A stretch of DNA of 64,000 nucleotides from Thermohahella caldifontis (GTDB taxonomy: Bacteria > Pseudomonadota > Gammaproteobacteria > Pseudomonadales > Oleiphilaceae). The notes under the pieces were generated by a model, which was given only the letters and a program-made list of their open reading frames with translations, was not told the DNA's origin and ran no database searches. The translations under genes and the position numbers were made by a program. Below, in pieces: positions 53,845-62,940 of this stretch. How positions within the stretch are numbered: the stretch's first letter is position 1; every line of letters starts with the position of its first letter. The stretch lies in the NCBI RefSeq assembly GCF_041153465.1, contig NZ_CP154858.1, forward strand, positions 2,108,001-2,172,000, read 5' to 3'.

Positions 53845-54727
53845 AGTACGTGTTCATGCAGGCACATGAAGGAGAGTTCCGCCTGAAAACGATGAGCCGT
53901 GTTCTGTGTGTTTCACGCAGTGGCTATTACGCCTGGCGCCGCAGGCAGGTGGCACGCTCTGCGCGTCAGCAGCGCCGTGAAGCAACAGATCAGGCCGTCA
54001 GTGAGGCCTTCTGGCAGAAAAATGGACGTTATGGTGCTCCCCGGCTGGTGGCAGAAATGGCCGAAAACGGACATGCCCTGAATCGCAAGACCATCGCAAA
54101 GAGCCTGCAGCGACAGGGCTTGCGTGCCAGAGCCGCCAGGAAGTTCAAAGCGACCACACAGTCGAAACACAATCTGCCGGTTGCCCCGAATCTTCTGGAG
54201 CAGAAATTTGAGGCGACGGCACCCAACCAGAAGTGGGTGGGTGACATCACATACCTGTGGACGGACGAAGGATGGCTGTATCTGGCAGTTGTGATTGACC
54301 TGTTCAGCCGGATGGTTGTGGGCTGGAGCATGTCTGAGCGCATGACAGCCGACCTTGTCTGTAATGCGCTTGGTATGGCGCTGTGGCGCAGGGGCGCAGG
54401 GGCGCAGGGGCGCAGGGGCGCAGGGGCATGATCGTTCATTCCGACCGGGGAAGCCAGTATTGCTCCCGTGATTACCAGAAGCTGATCAGGGTGCACAATC
54501 TCAGGTGCAGCATGAGTGCGAAAGGCAACTGTTACGACAACGCCTGTGCCGAAAGCTTCTTCCATTCCCTGAAAGTGGAAGCCATACACGGGGAGCAATT
54601 CAGAACCCGAGAACAGATGCGAAGGGCTGTGTTTGAATACATTGAGGTGGATTACAATCGGGATCGCAGACACAGCGCCAACGGCAATCTGAGCCCGGCA
54701 AAATTTGAGGCACTTAAAGTCGCTTAG
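53841..54727 (+). pseudogene. IS3-family transposase OrfB, frame broken by an 8-bp repeat
   Basis: The first part (53841-54431) carries the first catalytic Asp (WVGDITYLWTDEGW). The rest (from about 54427) carries VHSDRGSQYCS and NACAESFFHSLK, the second Asp and Glu, in another frame. The break is five copies of CGCAGGGG at 54387-54426. One, four or seven copies would keep the frame open; five put it out. As read, the transposase is inactive. Confidence 0.9.
54387..54426 (+). repeat. Five tandem copies of CGCAGGGG inside orfB
   Basis: The unit is 8 bases, so each gain or loss shifts the frame by two. The tract codes for RRGAGAQG-like filler just before the second catalytic Asp motif. Relatives usually have a few residues here, which one copy would supply. 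Confidence 0.95.
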
Positions 54728-54812
54728 TTGAGTGTCCGTTGTTGGTGGGTAGGATCACAGGCGCTTCATCATGGACGCGTCCATACCACCGTATTTAGAG
54801 CGCCACTTGTAG

Positions 54813-55001
54813 GGTATTAATCCTGCTGGTCGAATCCCTCTATGCTTTACACCATCTGAGCCACTTCCTGCTTTACAGAGTACAGCAGCGAAAATTGTTG
54901 ACACTTGGACTGTTCCGGCTCAACCCTATCCGGCTATCGGCGGAGGTACTCAGCTTTTCGTTCCCAGTAAAAATCTAATGCTTCAGGTGCCAAATCCATG
55001 A
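54813..55001 (+). pseudogene. C-terminal tail of a polymorphic toxin (GGGTQ motif)
   Basis: An open stretch of 62 codons ends in AQPYPAIGGGTQLFVPS, the GGGTQ-type tail seen in NADase/ADP-ribosyl toxin modules such as TNT. Upstream, a TAG at 54810-54812 and then the IS3 end cut it off; MDASIPPYLERHL precedes that stop in the same frame, suggesting decay. Its stop overlaps the next gene (ATGA), as toxin and immunity genes do. The toxin type is inferred from one motif. Confidence 0.55.
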
Positions 55002-55258
55002 GTGAACGACAACAGCTATTTGAAAAAGCTTTGCGAAAGTGTAACGAGTTATTAAACCAATATCCCAATCATGGAGCACTTCTATCGATTGCCCGGCAGA
55101 TAGAATATCTGCATGGTCTCGAAACAGGAGTCAATCCTGACCGTTCGCGTTTGAAAGAGATCACCATTGGTGTTCTTACGGCAAGAGAAATCGAACCGCT
55201 TGATGAAGAGGTGGCAGAGCTTTTTTACAAGGTTTCTGGCGAAGCCAACCGGATGTGA
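54998..55258 (+). CDS. Tsi6-like immunity protein
   Basis: An 86-residue helical protein. The pattern LFEKALRKCNELLNQYP, ALLSIARQIEYL, DRSRLKEITIGVLTAREIEPLDEE matches, from memory, the Tsi6 immunity protein of Pseudomonas (YP..LLS...Q..Y...DRS.L...T.G..A). Tsi6 neutralises the NAD(P)+ glycohydrolase Tse6. It is coupled by ATGA to a toxin tail whose body is missing. The gene is complete, so the cell may keep protection without the toxin. Confidence 0.65.
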   Translation: MSERQQLFEKALRKCNELLNQYPNHGALLSIARQIEYLHGLETGVNPDRSRLKEITIGVLTAREIEPLDEEVAELFYKVSGEANRM

Positions 55259-55302
55259 CGCTTCAAGACAATACGGCCTAGCCATCCGGCTGGGCTTCGC
55301 TG

Positions 55303-55389
55303 TCATGCATTCGGGAAATCAGAGACTTCGACACCGGACTGTTTCAGGATGCTGATGATCTGACCGCCTGCGAATTGTGATTTACGCAT
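55303..55389 (-). pseudogene. Remnant of an IS3 OrfA start
   Basis: From ATG 55389 (AGGAG upstream) the frame reads MRKSQFAGGQIISILKQSG, the typical OrfA N-terminus, then stops after 28 codons. It differs from the intact IS3 orfA at 53545, so a second IS3 once lay here. The flanking 55259-55486 shows nothing else recognisable. Confidence 0.7.
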
Positions 55390-55486
55390 GTGGAAACTCC
55401 TGTCTGTAAGTTACTGGGAAATCCCATTTATGAGCACCGCTGGATTAAAGATTGGGGACAGGTCAGGGGAGTTTTTCAGATGTTCC

Positions 55487-56101
55487 TTAGGTTGCTGCAC
55501 GAAGCTCTACCATGGCTGATGAAATGACTCGAATCGAAGAACGCATTAACAGCCATACGAGACCTATTGCAACCAAAATATCAGGCCAGCCCGAACCTGT
55601 GAGCCAAACCGCTCCAGCCGCGACGAAAACCGAGAGATTTGATGCGATGTCGTTTCTTGAACACTCCCACACCGAACTCATATTTACATCTTCGTGCCGA
55701 TGCCGCCAAAGCATGTAAAGACAGAATGAGTTAGCAACGAGACCGAGAAGACTGAACGCGCCCATGACTTCAAAGATGGGGACGCTTGGAACGAAAACCT
55801 TGTAGGCAACTTGGGCAATTACGGCACAAGCGGCTAAGAAAATTAGGCTGCCTTTAAACAGCGCGACCTTGGCCTTTACTGCGGCTCCCCTAGAAACAGC
55901 ATACAGGCTAAGACCATATGTCAAAGCATCTCCAAGGTTATCAAGGCTGTCGGCGAATAGTGCCGTTGACTTTCCATAAAGCGCGGCCAACGCAATAACC
56001 AGAAACATTATGGCATTAACGCCGAGCACAATCCTCAGCGTCCCCCGCTGCCTCTCGCGAAGGGCATCAATAGCACAACTCTCATTACAGCAACCACTCA
56101 T
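55487..56101 (-). CDS. CDF-family cation transporter (short form)
   Basis: A 204-residue membrane protein with a Cys-rich N-terminus (SGCCNESCAID) and six helices of the cation diffusion facilitator type. ALFADSLDNLGDALTYGLS (helix II, with the D-x3-D metal site) and a second site near VWECSRNDIASN are visible. The usual C-terminal cytoplasmic domain is missing. ATG 56101 starts next to the IS5 left end; the frame upstream of it reads IS sequence. Lower GC suggests acquisition, probably as a metal-resistance gene. Confidence 0.85.
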   Translation of the reverse strand: MSGCCNESCAIDALRERQRGTLRIVLGVNAIMFLVIALAALYGKSTALFADSLDNLGDALTYGLSLYAVSRGAAVKAKVALFKGSLIFLAACAVIAQVAYKVFVPSVPIFEVMGAFSLLGLVANSFCLYMLWRHRHEDVNMSSVWECSRNDIASNLSVFVAAGAVWLTGSGWPDILVAIGLVWLLMRSSIRVISSAMVELRAAT

Positions 56102-56121
56102 TCCGTAAACCTCATTGGCAA

Positions 56122-57295
56122 GGAACCTCTGAAAAACACCCCCGAATCTGGGATTGTACGCCATCAGATACCGAAATGGCCAGGAGTACCCGATGGATTA
56201 CCAGCCCACCTTCGCGGAACTTGAGTATCAGCACAAGAAGCGCAAGACCCGCCGGGAAAAGTTTCTGGAGCAGATGGAAGCACTGATTTCCTGGTCGGAG
56301 CTGGAGAAACAGGTTGCCCGGTGTTACCGGAAGCATCGTATTGGTCGCAAGCCGTATCCGGTATCGGTCATGCTCCGGATACACATGATGCAGCTGTTCT
56401 GGAACCTGAGTGACCCGGCCATGGAGGATCACCTGTACGAAGTCGAATCCATGCGCCGCTTTGCAGGGCTGCGGCTGGACGATCCCATTCCGGATGAGAC
56501 GACGATTCTCAACTTCCGGCATCAGCTGGAAAAGTGCAATCTGGGGCAGAAGATTCTGGAAACAGTAAACGGCGTCCTGGCACAGAGGGGGCTGATCCTG
56601 CGCAGCGGAACCATCATGGATGCCACGATCATTGAGGCGCCTTCCTCGACCAAAAACGCGTCAGGCAAGCGTGACGAGGAGATGCACCAGACCCGGAAGG
56701 GGAATCAGTGGCATTTTGGAATGAAAATGCACGTGGGTGTGGATGATGTGGCCGGTATCGTTCATACCGTAGAAACGACGCCAGCCAACGAGCATGACCT
56801 GAACGTGGCAGACAAGCTGCTGCATGGCGGGGAGCAGCGGGTCTGGGCGGATGCCGGCTACCGGGGTATTCAGAAACGTGAAGCTCACAAGAACAGAAAG
56901 GTTGACTGGCATATCTCGGCGGGACCGGGCCGGCAGCGGAAAATGACAGGTGATCAGAAAGAAGCCCAGAAAATCATCAGCAGCGTACGTGTCAGGGTCG
57001 AGCACGTGTTTTTCTGGATCAAGTGCGTATTTGGATATCGCAAGACCCGCTATCGTGGCCTGAAGAAGAATACCAACCGTCTGGCCACGCTCGCCGCACT
57101 GGCAAATCTGATGATGGCGAGGCGATTTTTGTTGCCCTCATAGGGCAACTGCGCCCGAAATGCGCCTTCAGGGCGCAGATTGGGCATAAAACAGGCAGAA
57201 AATGGCCGATTTTTAGCTAAAAGCGGCCAAAAAGTGGCCGCCTGGCTGCTGAAAGGCGTCCAATGGCGCAAAAGGCGAAGTTATTCAGAGGCTCC
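56122..57295. mobile_element. IS5-family insertion sequence
   Basis: Bounded by inverted repeats GGAACCTCTGAA (56122-56133) and TTCAGAGGCTCC (57284-57295), one mismatch in 12. It encodes one transposase. The 140 bases after the transposase contain several GC-rich dyads (for example TGCGCC/GGCGCA at 57160-57180). It inserted between the CDF gene and a truncated Crp/Fnr gene. Confidence 0.85.
56193..57143 (+). CDS. IS5-family transposase
   Basis: A 316-residue DDE transposase. MLRIHMMQLFWNLSDPAMED, ETTILNFRH, GTIMDATIIEAPSST (first Asp), VWADAGYRG (second Asp) and VRVEHVFFWIKCVFGYRKTRY (Glu in the C1 signature) are all present. ATG 56193 has CAGGAG upstream. It appears intact. Confidence 0.95.
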   Translation: MDYQPTFAELEYQHKKRKTRREKFLEQMEALISWSELEKQVARCYRKHRIGRKPYPVSVMLRIHMMQLFWNLSDPAMEDHLYEVESMRRFAGLRLDDPIPDETTILNFRHQLEKCNLGQKILETVNGVLAQRGLILRSGTIMDATIIEAPSSTKNASGKRDEEMHQTRKGNQWHFGMKMHVGVDDVAGIVHTVETTPANEHDLNVADKLLHGGEQRVWADAGYRGIQKREAHKNRKVDWHISAGPGRQRKMTGDQKEAQKIISSVRVRVEHVFFWIKCVFGYRKTRYRGLKKNTNRLATLAALANLMMARRFLLPS

Positions 57296-57355
57296 TTAGA
57301 AAGTCCGGCGCAGCTCAGGTATCGTATGCCCACCATGAAATGGCCAGGCTGCCCC

Positions 57356-57583
57356 ATGCTGAAAGATTCCCAATGGCAGGCGCTTGCCGCCGTCTATCCC
57401 ACCCTTGAAACCTTGCCTGCCGGCACCACCCTGTTTGAGCCCGGAACGCCCTGCCCGGGCCTGGCTTGGCTGGCTGCGGGGAGCAACCGTGTCAGCAAGC
57501 TGTCCGAAAGCGGACGCAAGCTGCTGCTGTATCGCGTGTATCCGGGTGATACTTGCGTGGTGACCACCGGCTGTTCGGCCTGA
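57356..57583 (+). pseudogene. N-terminal fragment of a Crp/Fnr-type regulator
   Basis: About 75 residues of the cyclic-nucleotide-binding-like domain remain (LPAGTTLFEPGTPCPGLAWL, RVSKLSESGRKLLLYRVYPGDTCVVTTGCSA), then a stop. The rest of the sensor domain and the HTH are absent and cannot be recovered by a frameshift; 57584-57773 looks non-coding. The IS5 right end lies 60 bases upstream, so deletion probably accompanied IS insertion. Confidence 0.75.
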
Positions 57584-57773
57584 GCACCTGCCCGGTCAGG
57601 CGGCGCGCCTGATCCTGTCCCCCTCCCCCACCCCGGGGAGGGGTCTGTCATACCCTCCTGCGCCCCTCCTCCCCCGACACTACGCCACAAAATTTTCCTG
57701 CGGGAGGATGCCTCGGTTTTCCCGGTTCTGCACTATAGAACACAATAGAAACTGACTTCGGGACAGAGGATCC

Positions 57774-59405
<1,632 letters not shown>

Positions 59406-59418
59406 AGGAGTTGACGAC

Positions 59419-60534
59419 ATGGCCAGTCTGACCCTGCGCAACATCTGCAAGATTTACGGTGATGTTGAAGTCTCACGGGACATCAATCTGGACATCCGGG
59501 ACGGTGAGTTCGTGGTCTTTGTCGGCCCCTCCGGCTGTGGCAAGTCCACTCTGCTGCGCATGATTGCCGGTCTGGAAGACATCACCTCCGGTGATCTGTT
59601 CATCGACAACGATCGCATGAACGACGTGCCGCCCATGGCGCGTGGCGTGGGCATGGTCTTCCAGTCCTACGCGCTGTACCCGCACATGAACGTGGCGGAA
59701 AACATGGCCTTCGGCCTCAAGCTGGCCGGGGCGTCCAGGGCGGATATCCAGGCCCGGGTGAAGGAAGTGGCGGAGATTCTGCAACTGTCCCACCTGCTCG
59801 ACCGCAAGCCCAAGGACCTCTCCGGCGGTCAGCGCCAGCGGGTGGCCATTGGCCGTACCCTGGTGCGCCAGCCCCGGGTGTTCCTGTTCGATGAGCCCCT
59901 TTCCAACCTGGATGCGGGCCTGCGGGTCAAGATGCGGATCGAGATTGCCAAACTGCACCAGAAGCTGAAGGCGACCATGATCTACGTTACCCATGATCAG
60001 GTGGAAGCCATGACGCTGGCAGACAAGATCGTGGCGCTGGATCACGGCCGCATCGCGCAGGTGGGCACGCCCATGGAGCTGTACCACTATCCGTCCAACA
60101 AGTTTGTGGCGGGATTCATCGGCTCGCCGAAGATGAACTTCATCGACTGCACCGTCACCAGTGCCAGCCCCCAGCATGCGGGCCTGGAGCTGCCGGGCGG
60201 TCTGCAGCTCAACGTCCCGGTACATGGCGGGTCGCTGTCTACCGGTGAGCGGGTGACCCTGGGAATCCGGCCGGAACACCTGGTCACGCCGGAACATGCC
60301 GACGCGATCCTGAATGGACGGATCACGGTGGTGGAACGTCTCGGCTATGAAACGCTGGTGCATGTGGAAGTGGAAGGCTACAGCCGCACTCTCACCCTGC
60401 GCAGCCAGGGCACGCAGCCGTGGCGCGAGGGCGAGGATATTGCGCTGGGCATTCCGGCCAACCAGTGCCACCTGTTCCGTGAGAATGGCGATGCCTGCAC
60501 CCGATTGTACAAGGAACCTGGCCTCGATCTTTAA
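59419..60534 (+). CDS. MalK/UgpC-type sugar ABC ATPase
   Basis: A 371-residue ATPase: Walker A GPSGCGKST, signature LSGGQRQRVAIG, Walker B VFLFDEPLSNLD and the C-terminal regulatory OB domain (GIRPEHLV near residue 280). AAGGAG lies upstream of ATG 59419. It forms a two-gene unit with the alpha-glucosidase, but no sugar permease or binding protein is adjacent; the partner subunits must be elsewhere. Glucoside import followed by hydrolysis is the likely pathway. Confidence 0.94.
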   Translation: MASLTLRNICKIYGDVEVSRDINLDIRDGEFVVFVGPSGCGKSTLLRMIAGLEDITSGDLFIDNDRMNDVPPMARGVGMVFQSYALYPHMNVAENMAFGLKLAGASRADIQARVKEVAEILQLSHLLDRKPKDLSGGQRQRVAIGRTLVRQPRVFLFDEPLSNLDAGLRVKMRIEIAKLHQKLKATMIYVTHDQVEAMTLADKIVALDHGRIAQVGTPMELYHYPSNKFVAGFIGSPKMNFIDCTVTSASPQHAGLELPGGLQLNVPVHGGSLSTGERVTLGIRPEHLVTPEHADAILNGRITVVERLGYETLVHVEVEGYSRTLTLRSQGTQPWREGEDIALGIPANQCHLFRENGDACTRLYKEPGLDL

Positions 60535-60567
60535 GTCCTCGACCCTGAGTGTTGACTCAGCGCATTT

Positions 60568-60592
60568 GCCCCGCCCGGTGCGGGGCTTTTTT
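60568..60592 (+). terminator. Rho-independent terminator after the sugar ATPase
   Basis: GCCCCGC and GCGGGGC form a 7-bp stem with loop CCGGT, followed by TTTTTT. It lies 34 bases after the stop codon. Confidence 0.92.
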
Positions 60593-60597
60593 GTGTC

Positions 60598-61119
60598 TCA
60601 GGCCGGGTTCAGCGGAATCCGGTAAAGCGCCACATGCTGTCCGCGCAGGCCAAGCGTTCGTTCGAACTGGCCACCCAGACGACGTGCCACGGCGATGGAT
60701 CGTGTATTGGAAGGGTGAATCAGGCTGATCAGGCTCGGCGCCACGGCCTGCTCGCGCGTCCAGTCCAGTACTGCCTGCGCGGCTTCCGTGGCATAGCCAT
60801 GCCCCCAATGCGCCCGGTCCAGCAGCCAGCCGATTTCCACGCCCGGCCAGCCTTCGGGATACCAGAGGCCACAGCGCCCCAGCAGCTTTCCGTCCGAACG
60901 GGATACCACCGCCCAGAGCCCGAAACCCCGCAGCGACCAATGTCCCATGACCAGCGCCAGATTGCTCCACGCCTGCGTCGGTGACTGCGGGCGCCCGTCA
61001 CCCACGAATCGCATGACCTCCGGATCGGCCAGAACACGCATGTAGTCCTTCACATCCGCTGGCCTGAAAGCCCGGAGGATCAATCGCTCCGTCATCAACT
61101 CCGGTGCGCTGTGGGGCAT
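60598..61119 (-). CDS. GNAT N-acetyltransferase (RimJ/RimL-like)
   Basis: A 173-residue acetyltransferase. LMTERLILRAFRPADVKDY is at the start, WYPEGWPGVEIGWLLDRAHWGHGYATEAA includes the acetyl-CoA P-loop near residue 105, and SLIHPSNTRSIAVARRLG follows. ATG 61119 follows GGAAC; an alternative ATG at 61161 would add 14 residues. The substrate (protein N-terminus or small molecule) cannot be told. Confidence 0.9.
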   Translation of the reverse strand: MPHSAPELMTERLILRAFRPADVKDYMRVLADPEVMRFVGDGRPQSPTQAWSNLALVMGHWSLRGFGLWAVVSRSDGKLLGRCGLWYPEGWPGVEIGWLLDRAHWGHGYATEAAQAVLDWTREQAVAPSLISLIHPSNTRSIAVARRLGGQFERTLGLRGQHVALYRIPLNPA

Positions 61120-61161
61120 GGTCAGGTTCCGTTCTGTTCCGCTGTGCTCAGCTCTGGTCAA

Positions 61162-61508
61162 GTATACCTCAATCTCACCTCATGACTGACCGTGATTGAC
61201 ATGCGTACACCTTCCGAGGTGCTCCGCGGGTTCAAGCGGATACCTTCCGGAAGCCGTGCACACCCGCCAGTGCAATCTGCGCGTTCAAGGCCGTTCATGG
61301 AGGGAGCGACGGTGACGCAAGCAGGATGAAGGTCATTGTCTCTGCCCGCACAGTTCAGGTGGGCACCCGCAGGAGACCTCAGCACCCGTGCGCAGTCTCC
61401 GGAGGGTACCCATCTGAACTGAACTGAACTGAACAACGAGACCTCAAATCATCATGCAAGAACGCCCCCGCCGGTCTACACTTGAGACAAGAATCATCCG
61501 GAGGCCCC
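61162..61508. other. Intergenic stretch with a short tandem repeat
   Basis: No convincing gene is seen in these 347 bases. Four tandem copies of CTGAA lie at 61414-61433. The rest holds only short GC-rich dyads; promoters for the flanking divergent genes must be here. Confidence 0.6.
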
Positions 61509-62407
61509 ATGAACGCCGACATCTATCAACAGATTGTGGAGTGCTGCGCCGACGCCATCATGCTCACTGACACCCGCTGCACTCGCGAAGAAGGCCCAGC
61601 CATCTGCTACGTCAACCCCGCATGTGAACGCCTCACCGGTTACAGCCAGGAGGAACTGGCCGGACAGCCGGTCACCCTCCTCCACGGTCCGGACACCAAT
61701 ACCGCGACCTGGCAGCGGCTTCAGGACGCCATGCAGGGTGAGGAACCGTTGACGACCCGCATGTTGCAGTACAGCAAGGACGGGCGCCCGTTCTGGGTGG
61801 ACATCGACCTGCGCCCCATGTTTAACGCCTATGGTACGGTGACTCATTTCGCATGGTTTCAGCGTGATATCACCGGTCGTCAGCGCATGCAGGAGCATCT
61901 GGCACGGATGACGGACCACGATGGCATGACCGGGCTGCTCAATGCGCGCGCCTTCATGCGTGAACTGAAAGCGGAAATTCAGCGCTGCCAGCGACACAAT
62001 GCCACCTTTGCCCTGGCGTTGCTCGACATCAACGATCTCAAGGGGATCAACCGGGCGCTGGGCCACGATGCCGGTGACCAGATCATCCGGACCCTTGCCC
62101 TGGCGCTGAACGAGTGTCTGCGCGAAGAGGACGTGCTGGCCCGGACGGACGGTGACGAGTTCGCCATCCTGATGCCGGAAACCGATCTCCATCGGGCAGG
62201 TCGTGCCATCAGCCGCTTCCTGCAGCTCATGGAAAGCCTGGAAGATCTGCCGGTCGAGCCCCAGCTGAGCATTGGTGTGACCGAGTTCCAGATGCTGGAC
62301 ACCCAGCCGGAGCCGATCATCGCGCGGGCACGACAGGGTCTGGCTCAGGCGCGGCATCAGGGGGGCGGGCGGTGGTGTCCGTCGATCCGCTGGATATGGC
62401 AGGCTGA
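61509..62407 (+). pseudogene. PAS-GGDEF diguanylate cyclase, one frameshift near the 3' end
   Basis: ATG 61509 (CGGAGG upstream) encodes PAS (AICYVNPACERLTGYSQEEL, QRDITGRQR) and GGDEF (LLDINDLKGINRALGHDAG, RTDGDEFAILM). The core is DGDEF, near residue 218. The G6 run at 62360-62365 appears one base short: with one more G the protein ends naturally at TGA 62405-62407 (GGRAVVSVDPLDMAG), 5 bases before the next ATG. As printed, the frame runs on into the next gene and makes an odd fusion to 62933. The GGDEF catalytic part is upstream of the break. Confidence 0.8.
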
Positions 62408-62411
62408 CGGC

Positions 62412-62933
62412 ATGACGGACCCTCACCCGGGCCTCCAGGCCGAACAGGTCCGGCACACGCTGCGCATGCTGGCGGTGGCGGTGGCTCAGATCGAGTTTTC
62501 CCTGCGCGAGAGTGAATCCTCGGTCAACACGCTGTCCCAATCCTTCACGCGGATGATCGGGCAACTGGAGGCGACCGCCCATGCGGACAAGCACTCGGCG
62601 CTGGCCCGTGATCTGGAACACCTCCACGAGGAAACCGTACGCTGCGTGATGTCCTTCCAGTTCTTTGACCGGATGGCGCAGCGCCTGCATCACGTCAAGA
62701 CGGGTCTGCAGCGCCTGGCCGATCTCATTGCCGACCCGGATCAGCTTGGCCGCGACGATGCCTGGCAGGCACTGCAGGCCGAAATCCGTCGCCGCTACAC
62801 CATGCCCGAAGAACGCGCCATGTTCGATGCCATTCTCGCCGGCGCATCCGTGGACGAGGCCCTGAGCCAGTATCTGAGCGCCCTGAGCCAGACCAGCCGG
62901 CCAGATGCCGGAGACGACATCGAACTGTTCTGA
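62412..62933 (+). CDS. Chemotaxis-associated helical protein
   Basis: A 173-residue all-helical protein that starts at ATG 62412 and continues in the same frame as the broken PAS-GGDEF gene. VAQIEFSLRESESSVNTLSQSF and VMSFQFFDRMAQRLHHVKTGL recall helices of chemoreceptor-associated proteins and, loosely, CheZ; the CheZ QD-x-TGQ motif is not present. It lies between a diguanylate cyclase and cheB, so a signalling role is likely. The exact function is unknown. Confidence 0.7.
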   Translation: MTDPHPGLQAEQVRHTLRMLAVAVAQIEFSLRESESSVNTLSQSFTRMIGQLEATAHADKHSALARDLEHLHEETVRCVMSFQFFDRMAQRLHHVKTGLQRLADLIADPDQLGRDDAWQALQAEIRRRYTMPEERAMFDAILAGASVDEALSQYLSALSQTSRPDAGDDIELF

Positions 62934-62940
62934 AACCGGT

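Larger units (their letters stand above)
53490..54749. mobile_element. IS3-family insertion sequence
   Basis: The element has orfA and orfB and imperfect terminal inverted repeats: CCCAGCAATAGTGGACAC (53490-53507) against the complement of 54732-54749, 14 of 18 matches, followed inside by AAGCGA on both ends. No direct target repeat is seen. It separates the deaminase module from another toxin remnant. Confidence 0.8.

Noticed and set aside
61414..61433. CTGAA tandem repeat as a CRISPR-like or phase-variation element
   Set aside because: Only four 5-base units, no spacers, not within a coding frame. Recorded as a simple repeat.
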